Shown one piece after another: positions 1 through 9,200 of a stretch of 35,854 nucleotides of DNA (the stretch's first letter is position 1; each line of letters opens with the position of its first letter). Both the position numbers and the translations under genes were made by a program. The stretch is from a virus, in the IMG/VR virus record IMGVR_UViG_3300013306_000035, positions 1 through 35,854 of that record; one strand, 5' to 3'. Below the pieces are notes generated by a model. The model saw only the letters and a program-made list of their open reading frames with translations. It did not search any database and was not told the DNA's origin.

Positions 1-2355
1 GTCGTGCCGGTCGAGGTGATCACGCAGTACGACAAGGACGACGTGTGGAAGCTGCAATTTGCGCAGAGCGCCGACGTTCTCTACATCGCGCACCCGGACT
101 TCCAGCAGCAGATGCTGTCGCGCTTCTCCGGCTCGACCTTCACGCTCATTCCCTACGTCGGTTACGACGGCCCGTATCTGCCGTCGAACACCACCGGCAC
201 GACGATGACCCCGAGCGGGGTGAGCGGAAACGTCAAGATCACGGCGTCGTCGGTCGTCGGCATCAACGGCAACACCGGCTTCGTCATCTCCGACATCGGC
301 AGGCCGATCACGCTGCAATACTCCAGCAAATGGTATTGGGCGCGCATCACCAGCGTCGGCGTCGCCACCTCGGTCATCACCTTTTCCGCGTCGACGGACA
401 AGGTGACGTGGGCGAACCACGGGCACAATCGCGGCGAGCCGGTCTTTTTCACAACGGGCGGCGGTGTGATCGCCTCGCCGCTGGCTGACGGCGTCACCTA
501 CTATCTGCGTGACGTGACGCCCGGCGACTTCAAGCTGTCGGCAACGCCGATGACGCGCTCGGTCACCAACGAAGGCGACGTCACCATCCAGACTGTGGGC
601 GCCCCCTTTGCCGGGAACCAGTTTTCGTGGGCCTCGCACAAGCTGCATGACGACGACCCCGTCGTCTTTACCGTGATCCCGACCGGGATCAGCGGGCTCA
701 CGCTGGGCACGACCTATTACGCGAGGGTGATCGACGAAGACCGTTTTCAGGTTTACGACAGGGCTGGTGTGGATGGCGTTGCGATCAACGTGGTGGGCCC
801 GCCGGGGCTGGTCAGCACCCTCCACGCGGTGGTCAACGAAGTCTTCACCGACGGCCCGGCCATCAATCTGACAACCGACGGCACCGGCACCACGACGGCC
901 AACCTGACCGGCGGCACCTTCGTCTTTGCCGACGTGTACGGCCTGATCGCGGCGGATGGGTCGGCAGTCGGTGCCTTCCCCGGCACGGGCGCGACCGGCG
1001 GCTGGGCGCTGGGCGCGTGGTCGGAAATGACCGGCTGGCCGGGCTGCGTGACGTTCTACCAGCAGCGGCTGGTCTGGGCGCGCACCGACACGCAGCCGCA
1101 GACGGTATGGTTGAGCAAGGCGGGCGTCCTCGACAACTTCTCCACCACCGAACCGATGCAGGACGACGACGCGCTCACCCTGACGATCCTCGCGGGCGAG
1201 GTGAACGCGATTGCGTGGGTGGCCGAGGGTCAGGACATGATGATCGGCACCTCCGGCGCCATGCGGACCATCGGTCCGGCGGACGCTGGCAAGAATTTCG
1301 GGCCGACCAACTTCACACAAAAAAGACAGAGCACGTTCGGCTCGCTCGATCTCCAGCCGGTGCAGATCGGCGAGGTCGCCATCTACGCCAGCTTCTACGG
1401 TCTCTCGCTGCGCGAGTTCCTCTGGTCTTTCCAGATCAACGGCTACACCTCGCCGGAACTGACCATCCTGTCCGAGCACATGCTGCGCTCCGGGGTGAAG
1501 CAGTTTACCTATGCGCAGGATCGCGACTCGATCATCTGGAACGCGATGGGCAATGGCGAGCTTGTCGGTGTCACCTATGATCGTGACCAGCAGATCGTCG
1601 CCTGCACCCGTCACCGTATCGGCGGCGAGGTGCTTAACTCAGGTATAGTTGACCCCCTCGATCCGGATAACCCGGATACGCCGTATGGCATTGTCGAGAG
1701 TGTCACCACGATCCCGGGAGAAGACCGGTCGGAAGTCTGGGTCTCGGTGCGCCGCACCATCAACGGCACCGACGTGCGTCACATCGAGCGCATGACCGTC
1801 ACCTTCGAGGCGATGCCGAAGGAGGACGCGGTCTTTGTCGACGCCAGCTTCACCTATCGCGGGACGCCCGCCGGGAGCATTGCCGGGGTCAATTGGCTGG
1901 CCAACCAGACAGTCTCGATCCTCGCCGACGGTGCGGTGCTGCCCGACGTGGCGGTCGATGCAAACGGGAGCTTCACGCTGCGCGGCGACAAGGAGGCAGA
2001 GACGCTCACCTTCGGCCTCGCTTATGTGTCGCGGGCAAAGACGCTGCGCATCGCGCAAGGCCAGCCCGACGGTACTGGCATAGGACGGCGCAAGAACATC
2101 ATCACCGCCAACATCGACGTGATGGAGACCGGCTATCTGGAGATCGGGTCGCCGTCGGCGCGCGAACTTCAGGTCAAGGTGGGATTGCGCGGGGTCGACG
2201 ATGCGATGGACACTTCGCCGCCGCTGCACGATGGTGTCTTCGCCTACCGATTCGACCGTTCGTGGCGTGACGGCGGACAGATTGTCATGCAGACCGACAA
2301 ACCCTTGCCTGCTACCATCCGGTCAGTTACGCCGGTCTTTGATGCCGAGCCGTAA
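1..2355 (+). CDS. Tail nozzle/stabilisation-type virion protein with FCCH-like modules, 5' partial
   Basis: This is a structural virion protein of the kind often annotated as phage stabilisation protein or ubiquitin-activating E1 FCCH domain protein, a counterpart of T7 gp12 in the tail nozzle. The reading frame is already open at base 1. The opening residues (DVLYIAHPDF and what follows) match what is normally found about 100 residues into this family, so the true start lies upstream of the window and the GTG at 4 is not the start. Two repeated beta modules are visible at about residues 130-185 (WANHGHNRGEPVFF) and 207-260 (FSWASHKLHDDDPVVF). Both pair a 'low/high, value, Y-Y, D-F' pattern typical of FCCH-like repeats. 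The C-terminal third is a beta-rich domain. It is the first gene of the rightward virion operon seen here. Its place just before the internal virion proteins supports a tail-tube or nozzle role. Family assignment is good; the exact structural role is inferred. Confidence 0.8.
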   Translation, partial: VVPVEVITQYDKDDVWKLQFAQSADVLYIAHPDFQQQMLSRFSGSTFTLIPYVGYDGPYLPSNTTGTTMTPSGVSGNVKITASSVVGINGNTGFVISDIGRPITLQYSSKWYWARITSVGVATSVITFSASTDKVTWANHGHNRGEPVFFTTGGGVIASPLADGVTYYLRDVTPGDFKLSATPMTRSVTNEGDVTIQTVGAPFAGNQFSWASHKLHDDDPVVFTVIPTGISGLTLGTTYYARVIDEDRFQVYDRAGVDGVAINVVGPPGLVSTLHAVVNEVFTDGPAINLTTDGTGTTTANLTGGTFVFADVYGLIAADGSAVGAFPGTGATGGWALGAWSEMTGWPGCVTFYQQRLVWARTDTQPQTVWLSKAGVLDNFSTTEPMQDDDALTLTILAGEVNAIAWVAEGQDMMIGTSGAMRTIGPADAGKNFGPTNFTQKRQSTFGSLDLQPVQIGEVAIYASFYGLSLREFLWSFQINGYTSPELTILSEHMLRSGVKQFTYAQDRDSIIWNAMGNGELVGVTYDRDQQIVACTRHRIGGEVLNSGIVDPLDPDNPDTPYGIVESVTTIPGEDRSEVWVSVRRTINGTDVRHIERMTVTFEAMPKEDAVFVDASFTYRGTPAGSIAGVNWLANQTVSILADGAVLPDVAVDANGSFTLRGDKEAETLTFGLAYVSRAKTLRIAQGQPDGTGIGRRKNIITANIDVMETGYLEIGSPSARELQVKVGLRGVDDAMDTSPPLHDGVFAYRFDRSWRDGGQIVMQTDKPLPATIRSVTPVFDAEP

Positions 2356-2369
2356 AGGGGAACATCAAC

Positions 2370-2852
2370 TTGTGCGTCATGGCCCTCGGGATCATCGGCG
2401 GCATCGTCGGAGCCATCGGCTCCGTGATGGGAGCACAGGCCTCCGCCGCCGCCTCGCGGGCACAAGCTGACGCCTACGCGCGGCAGGCGATGCTGGAACG
2501 CCAGCAGGCCGAGTTCAACGCCAGCCAGCAGCAGGACAAGGCGATCAAGCTGATCTCGACGCAGCGCGCCGGGATGCTGGCATCGGGAGTCTCGCTGGCC
2601 GGAACACCAACCGATGTGCTGATCGACACCACCCGGCAAACCGATCTTGATGTGCAGGCGATCCGCTACAACGGCGAGATCAAGGCGCAGAACTTCGAGA
2701 TGCAGGCGCGGGCGCTGGGCATAAAAGCGCAAGGCCAGCAGCAGGCCGGAATTTTCGGCGCCATCTCGCCGCTGATCAAAGGCTTCGGCGGCGTCAGCGG
2801 CGGCTCCAGCGGCTTCGACTTCGGTGGGTCCTCCAACGTAGACGACGCATGA
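2370..2852 (+). CDS. Small internal virion protein, T7 gp14-like
   Basis: A 160-residue protein with a glycine/alanine-rich hydrophobic N-terminus (about residues 4-30, alternating G, I, A), followed by a long amphipathic helix rich in A, Q, R and K (about 30-125) and a Gly/Ser-rich tail. This layout matches the small ejection proteins (gp14 type) of podoviruses, which leave the capsid at infection and form part of the trans-envelope channel. The TTG at 2370 sits 9 bases after the AAGGGG ribosome site at 2355-2360. The in-frame ATG at 2379 is an alternative start giving 157 residues. The gene lies 14 bases after the tail protein and 1 base before the next virion gene, as expected for the T7 order 12-14-15-16. 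The gp14 assignment rests on architecture and position rather than a sharp motif. Confidence 0.75.
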   Translation: MCVMALGIIGGIVGAIGSVMGAQASAAASRAQADAYARQAMLERQQAEFNASQQQDKAIKLISTQRAGMLASGVSLAGTPTDVLIDTTRQTDLDVQAIRYNGEIKAQNFEMQARALGIKAQGQQQAGIFGAISPLIKGFGGVSGGSSGFDFGGSSNVDDA

Positions 2853-2853
2853 C

Positions 2854-5800
2854 ATGGCGGTCCGCATCCCCGTCTATGAACGGCACGTCCAGCTAGACTC
2901 TGGCGCCCAGACGATTCCGCGCTTCTCCGCATCGACCGAGCTTGGCAAGGCGGTGAAGGAAGCGGGCGGCGCCATGATCAGCGTCGCCGCGCACTGGCGG
3001 GCGAAGCAGGACTCCTTCGACAAGATGCAGATGGCCGCCAACGTCGGCACCTATCACGCGGAAATTCAGCAGATCATCGCCGAGGAGACTGCCAAGTTTA
3101 ATCCGGCAGTCGACCGTCCCGGGGTGCTGCACGACCGCATCATGGAGCGCGTCGCCGTTGCCAACCAGAAATTTCAGTCGACGGCGCCGCCAAGTCTTGC
3201 CAGCGAGTACAAGATCAAGGGCGACGCTTCACAATCACAGACTTCGTACACATCCGCCGGTCACGAGAGCACCATCCGCAACAGTTACGGCAGGTCTTTC
3301 CTTGACAAGCAGGTGGCCGACATTGCCGCGTCGGTGGTGAAGAATCCGGACGCGCATCCCACCGCCATCGCGCAGGTCAAGCAGGCGATCAAGGATGCGG
3401 CGCCAGCCAGCGGTCTTTCTCCGTCGCAACAGCGGGCGCTTGAGGACACCTATCTCGACACCGTCGGCAAGAATGTCATCAAGGGCTACATGGCGACGGG
3501 CCGCGCCGACGATGCGGCGAAGTTCAGGGAGCAATTTGTCAAAGATCGCGAGGCGGAATCGCCCGTGCAGTTTCAGGCGCCGACGGTGGTCAAGCCGCAG
3601 ACGCAATTGCCCGGCGGCGCGACGGGGCCGGTCGAGGGCAAGCTCAACGAGAAGCGCATCGCCGAGATCGACAAGAACCCGACAGTCAAGGCGGCCATTG
3701 AGAAGGCGGCGGCGGAGAACGGTCTCGATCCGCAGGCGCTCAAGGTCTTTGCCTCCATCGAGTCGAGCGGCAATCCGAAGGACGTCACCGGCAGCCACCA
3801 CGGTCTTTTCAACCTGACCAAGGCTGAGTTCGGCATGAACGGCGGCGGCAACATCTATGACGCTGCCGACAATGCCAACGCCGCAGCCAAGGTGCTGGCG
3901 CAGAAGAAAGACCAGTTGACCCAGCAGCTTGGGCGGGAGCCGACATCGGCAGAACTTTACGGTTCGCACAATCAGGGCATGGGCGGCGTGATGGCCCATA
4001 TCCAGAACCCGGACCAGCCCGCGTGGAAGACCATGCTTGCCACCAAGGAAGGGCAGGATCGGATCGAGAGCGACGGGCAGGCAGGCGCCGAGAAATGGGC
4101 GAAGAGCACCGTCAACGCCAACGTACCCAGCGACGTGACCAAGCGGCTATACAACGGCGACGCCAGCCAGATCACCTCGCGCGACTTCATGGCGATCAAT
4201 GCCACGAAGGTGCAGGGCGGCAACATCGACGAGGCAATCACCAACGCGCGCATGGAGCCGAAGCCGGAAGCGCCGCGCACGGTGGTGGCCTCGGCGGACG
4301 GTACTGTTCAGTCTGACACGCGGCCCCCGGCTTATGTCGGCGCCGTCAATGTCGGCGGGGCGCAGCCCGCGCGGACGCTGGCTGGTTACCAGCAGCAGGC
4401 CTCCATCCCGCTCGATGAGGCGGGCGCGCACGGTTACGAGCGCGGCGGCGTGAAGACCGCACCGTGGCTGGTCGACACCGTGCGCAACGCCTCGAAGGTT
4501 TTGCCCGAGGGCTACACGGCAAAGATCATCTCGACCGTCGATCCGCGCTCGACCGGCACCCCGTGGCATCCGTCAGGCCGCGCCATCGACATCCAGATTT
4601 ATGACGACAAGGGCAACAAGGTGCCCAACGTCGGGCCGCCCAGCGTCCCCGGCTGGGACGTCTACGAGAAGATGGGCGCGGCGGCGCGGGCCTATCAGCA
4701 GGAAAAGTATCCTGACCAGCACCTGACATGGGGCGGCCACTTCAACACCGGGACGCCGTACGACCGCATGCACTTTCAGGTCGGCGGCGATCATGCGCGC
4801 GACTTCACGCCGCAGCAGGTCACGCAGGCCGGGGAGGCGCTCAAGGCGTCGCCGATCCAGATCGCGCAGGCCGATGACGGCAGCGGCAGGCCCACGGTCC
4901 CCTCCGGTCTTTCGCGCTGGCAGCAGTGGAACCAGACGCAGACCAACGTGATCAACGGTGGCACCATGAAGGCGGCGGCGATCAATGCGGCGATGAAGGC
5001 GTCACTGGTCCGCACCATCAACAGCGATCTCAATGCCACCAAGGTCAACGGCGATGGCATCAAGCTCACGCCTGACTTGCAGAAATACTACGGCACCGAC
5101 AGCCTGTCCTTCGACTTCATCTCGAACAAGATCGGCACCGGGGCGGCGATCAAGTGGCAGCAGGACAAGGACTTCAACCAGAAGGTCTTTAACGGCGGCG
5201 CGCACATGGAAGAGATGCCACGCGACGTCATGATCGAGCGGCTACAGGCGCTCCAGCCCGATCCCAACTCCCCGGTCTATGATGATCAGGTCAAGGTTTA
5301 CAGCGAGGTGCTCAAGAAGGCGCAAGGCATCGACAAGCTGCGCAATTCCGACCCGGCGGCAGCAGCCGATAAGGACCCGGTGGTGGCGGAAGCGAGGAAG
5401 GCAGCGTACGCCGACCGCGGCAATCAGGAGAAGATGGACAAGCTGATCACTGCGCGCATGAACGCGCAGGAACATCTGGGGATTGCCGACCCGCTGCGGA
5501 CACCACTTACCAACGACGAGGCCAAGGAACTGGCGGCGCCGCTGCTCAACCGGGCGCGGCCCGATCCGGCCAACGCGGCGCAGGAAGTGGCCGTCGAGGT
5601 CATGAAGCGCGTCGGTAGCGCGACCGCCAACGGCGTCCCCGACTTGCAGCAGCGGGCCTTGCAGACGGTGCTCAAGACCCAGCACATCACCCAGCAGCAG
5701 GCGGCGGACACGGCAGCCGCGCTGGCCACGGCGCAGCATCCGACCCCGGCGCCACTGATCGCCAAGGACCGGCAGCCGCCGATCATCTACGACGAGTTCG

Positions 5801-6213
5801 GTGTGGCCGGATACCGGTCAAAGGACGGCTACTTCATGGTGGGGAAACCGGACGGGACGTCGAGCGGCCCGTCGGACGACTACGCCGATCCGCCATCCTT
5901 CGGCTTTGCACCGGGGACGCGGTTCATTCCGGGGCAGCACATCAACGAGCTTCTCAACCACAAGGGCAAGGAGACCGAGCAGGAAGCGTCCGACCTGTTC
6001 GACAGCCACTACGACGCCGGCGCGGCCAAGTATTTCCTCAGTGGCGGCACCAACGCTCCGCCCACACCGCTGCCGCCGGGCAAAGACGTCCTCAACAGCG
6101 AGGCGGAGCAGACACTACCGCCCGCGGCGCTGCCGCAAGAGCAGCTTCCGGGAGTACAGGAAGACCCCTACAAGACCAGCCCGGATGACGACGAATCCAG
6201 CGGAGCGCTGTGA
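2854..6213 (+). CDS. Large ejection protein with lytic transglycosylase and M15 peptidase domains
   Basis: A 1119-residue internal virion protein that carries two predicted peptidoglycan-degrading domains. The first, about residues 280-390, is a soluble lytic transglycosylase (SLT)-like domain: E303 in FASIESSG is the likely catalytic acid, followed by HGLFNLT and, near residue 370, YGSHNQGMGG. The second, about 540-645, is an M15/VanY-type zinc peptidase: H572-x6-D579 in WHPSGRAID, then WGGHF (626-630) and DRMHFQV with H640 as third ligand. The rest is Ala/Gln-rich and probably helical. It starts 1 base after the previous stop, and its stop overlaps the next start by 4 bases. Known relatives (T7 gp15/gp16 type) are ejected into the periplasm to open the cell wall. 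Carrying both a glycan-strand and a peptide-crosslink activity in one ejection protein is notable. Domain calls are confident; cleavage specificity is not known. Confidence 0.85.
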   Translation: MAVRIPVYERHVQLDSGAQTIPRFSASTELGKAVKEAGGAMISVAAHWRAKQDSFDKMQMAANVGTYHAEIQQIIAEETAKFNPAVDRPGVLHDRIMERVAVANQKFQSTAPPSLASEYKIKGDASQSQTSYTSAGHESTIRNSYGRSFLDKQVADIAASVVKNPDAHPTAIAQVKQAIKDAAPASGLSPSQQRALEDTYLDTVGKNVIKGYMATGRADDAAKFREQFVKDREAESPVQFQAPTVVKPQTQLPGGATGPVEGKLNEKRIAEIDKNPTVKAAIEKAAAENGLDPQALKVFASIESSGNPKDVTGSHHGLFNLTKAEFGMNGGGNIYDAADNANAAAKVLAQKKDQLTQQLGREPTSAELYGSHNQGMGGVMAHIQNPDQPAWKTMLATKEGQDRIESDGQAGAEKWAKSTVNANVPSDVTKRLYNGDASQITSRDFMAINATKVQGGNIDEAITNARMEPKPEAPRTVVASADGTVQSDTRPPAYVGAVNVGGAQPARTLAGYQQQASIPLDEAGAHGYERGGVKTAPWLVDTVRNASKVLPEGYTAKIISTVDPRSTGTPWHPSGRAIDIQIYDDKGNKVPNVGPPSVPGWDVYEKMGAAARAYQQEKYPDQHLTWGGHFNTGTPYDRMHFQVGGDHARDFTPQQVTQAGEALKASPIQIAQADDGSGRPTVPSGLSRWQQWNQTQTNVINGGTMKAAAINAAMKASLVRTINSDLNATKVNGDGIKLTPDLQKYYGTDSLSFDFISNKIGTGAAIKWQQDKDFNQKVFNGGAHMEEMPRDVMIERLQALQPDPNSPVYDDQVKVYSEVLKKAQGIDKLRNSDPAAAADKDPVVAEARKAAYADRGNQEKMDKLITARMNAQEHLGIADPLRTPLTNDEAKELAAPLLNRARPDPANAAQEVAVEVMKRVGSATANGVPDLQQRALQTVLKTQHITQQQAADTAAALATAQHPTPAPLIAKDRQPPIIYDEFGVAGYRSKDGYFMVGKPDGTSSGPSDDYADPPSFGFAPGTRFIPGQHINELLNHKGKETEQEASDLFDSHYDAGAAKYFLSGGTNAPPTPLPPGKDVLNSEAEQTLPPAALPQEQLPGVQEDPYKTSPDDDESSGAL

Positions 6214-9200
6214 TGGCGGACGACGAGGTCCCGACCGAGACCCCGGCTGGCGGCACCGGTTTTCAGTTGCCGGACGCGCCCGGCGACTTCAGCGAGACCG
6301 TCCCCAACAAGGCCACGGCGAAGCCGGGAAAAATGGCCGACCCGTTCACGCCGCTCACCCCGGAGCAAGAGCGCACCGAGCGGGCGCGGCTGAATTTTCA
6401 GCAGGGCTTCCGCGGCACACTGGCAGGCTCCGCGCTGGCTGCCGACGCCGCGCGGGGTGCCGAGGGCTTTACCCCCGAAGAGCAGGCCAAGATGCCGGGG
6501 GAGATTGCGGGGGCGCAGGCCGCCATCGGTGCCGAGCTTCCGGCGATTGACAGCGGCGGGATCAACTTCGACGCCGCGCAAGAGACCGCAAAAGACGAGT
6601 TGCAGAAGATTCAGGCCGACCAGATGGCCTACAAGAACATGCCCGCTTACCACGGCGTGGTGGAGGGCGCGTTCTCGCTGGCCGGTCAACTCGGCGGCAT
6701 GTCGCTGTCGCCGGAGAACCTCGTCTTTCCGCAGGCGCGGATCGGCTCGACCGCGTGGCGCGTGGCGCACCCGCTGATCTCCGACATGATCGGCTACGGC
6801 GTGGCGCAGGGCGCCATCCAAGGCGTCGCCAATCCCATCGTGCAGACCAACGAAATACGCGCGGCGCTGCGCAAGGAATTTGATCCGGTCGAGGCATCGC
6901 TGGCGTTCCCCGTCGGGTTTGCCTTCGGCGGCGGGCTGGCGGCGATCACGCACGGCGCCGCCGGGCTGTACCGCTACAGCCGGGACGCGCTGGAAGACTA
7001 CATGATCAAGGGGTTGCGCGGCCCGCAACTCACCCCGGAGGTCAAGCCGTACGTCGCGCCGGAGCCGCCGCGGGCGCCCGCCGACACCTTCGAGCACGGG
7101 ACGCAGTTTGTCCCCGCTGCCCCGCACGAGCCGCTGGCGGTCGGTGTGACGCCGGAAGCCCCCACCGGCAGCGTCCGTCTTTATCGCGCCGAGGGACCGG
7201 GCGACGATCAGGCAAAACACGTCCTGTTCTCGACGACGCAGTTTCCCGGCGCCAACCAGTTCATTGATCTCCCGGCGGAGACCGCGGGCCTGCTGACGCG
7301 GGAGGGCGAGAGCCTTGCCGTGCCGCAAGCCATTGCTGCGATGCGGGAGAAAATGCCCGTGACGCCCGCTGCCCCGGCCCGGGCGCCGGAAGGCCCCAGC
7401 GTCTTCGAGAACCTGACCGACTACGACAAGGCGGTGCGGGTCAAAAAAGGCGAGGAGCCGCAGACCTTTACTGAGTGGGTCCGGTCACAGGGCGGTCTCA
7501 AGTCAGACCCGGAACTGAAGGCGCTCTACGGTCGCACCAAGAGCGACCTCGTGCGCAAGACCGGCAAGTCGCTGGACGAGATTCGCGAAGCCGCGGTGCA
7601 GCAGGGGCGGCTCGACAAGGATGCCGGGATCGACGACGTGCTCCGCCTGCTCAAGGACGAAGACAGCGGCGTCAAGCACTACCATCCGCTGGAGACGGCG
7701 AAGGCGCAGGAGATCGCGGCCAAGCGCGATCCCGAACTGCGCCGCGTCATGGATGAGGTCGACGTCTCGCTGCGCGAGATCGGCGAGCATCCGTCACAGA
7801 TCGGCAACAAGGCCAAGAAGGCCGAGGCCAAGGACATCCGCAACCGGGCCATCGAGATCGCCCACACCGAGGATGTTCATCCCGAGACGGCCATCGAGCG
7901 GGCGATGCAGGAGTATGGCGAACATGAAGCAGGCGCAGCAGGGAAAGCAGGGCGGCTCGTCGAAGAGCACCCCGACATTCCGTTTGACACCGAAGCAACA
8001 CCTAGAGCGGGCGGACGTGCTGGAGAAGCTGAACCCGGAGTCGCACCTGCCGCAAATGCACCGGTCGATGGCGGCGCACATGCTGCGGCGGTCGCGGAAG
8101 GACGCATCGCCAAGCGAGTAAAGGGCATGGCCGGGCAGGGCATTGCTGCCCCGCCCGGGGGAACGCGGCTGGGTGCCGACGTGGCATCCGCCCACTTCAT
8201 CGGCCCGCTGCGCCCGGTCGAGAACCTTCAGGACATGATGCGGCGGGTCTCCAAGGATCTGGAGTTGACCGTCCGCAAGGGCGTCACCGAGAAGGGCGCG
8301 CTGGGTCAGTACGACTTCGAAACGCACATCGCGCGGCTCAATGAGATGGGCCCGGACGGCGTGGTGACGTGGGCGCACGAGGTTGGCCACGACATCGAGA
8401 ACCGCATGGGCAAGCCGGTGGTCGGCCTGATTGCCGCCAACGAGCAGAGCATGCGCGCCTTCGCCGGAGTCATGGGCCGCGGGCTGGAGGGGCGCGAGCT
8501 TCTGTCGGAGGGCTTCGGCGAGTTCATGGCGGCCTACATCACCAACCGCCCGCGCCTCGAACTGATCGACCCGACCTTCACCAAGGCCTTCCGCGAAATG
8601 ATGGCGAAGGAAAACCCGGCGTTGCTCAAGACGCTGGACGACGCCCATTCGTCATACCTGAACTATCAGAACAGCCCGTCCGACAAGGCGGTCGCCTCGA
8701 TGATTGTCACGCACGGCGAGGTGCCTAAGGCCGACCCGAACGACCCGCTGCAACGCGGGGCAACAGGCCGCTGGCTGTCCAATTTCTACTGGAACTACGT
8801 CAACCGCCAGCACCCAATGACCATCGCCTTCCGCTATCTGGCGGAGCAGTACGAGAAAAAGAACGGCAAGCTCCTCGATTTGCGCCCGGATCAGGACCCG
8901 CGGCTGCTGGCGCAGGTGCTCAGTGATTCAGGTTTCCAGAAGACCGTGATGGACCTGACCTACGGCATCCAGAACATGCGCGATCTCACCCCGGAGGGCG
9001 CGTCCTACTTCTCGATCATGCGCCGCGTCACTGCCGACCCCTTGACCGGGACGGAGGTGAAGTCCGAAGCGGAGTTTCTCGAACGGCGCAAGGCCTTCGA
9101 CGCCTATTTGACGTCGCGCTGGCACCTCGAACTGCGCAGGCAAATGTCCAACGGCGAGATCGACCTCACCCGCATGCCGACCGGCATGACCGATGGCGAT

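Noticed and set aside
7173-7290. ADP-ribosyltransferase-like segment in the giant virion protein
   Set aside because: Only a loose R...ST...E order around R326; not enough to call a domain without a profile search.
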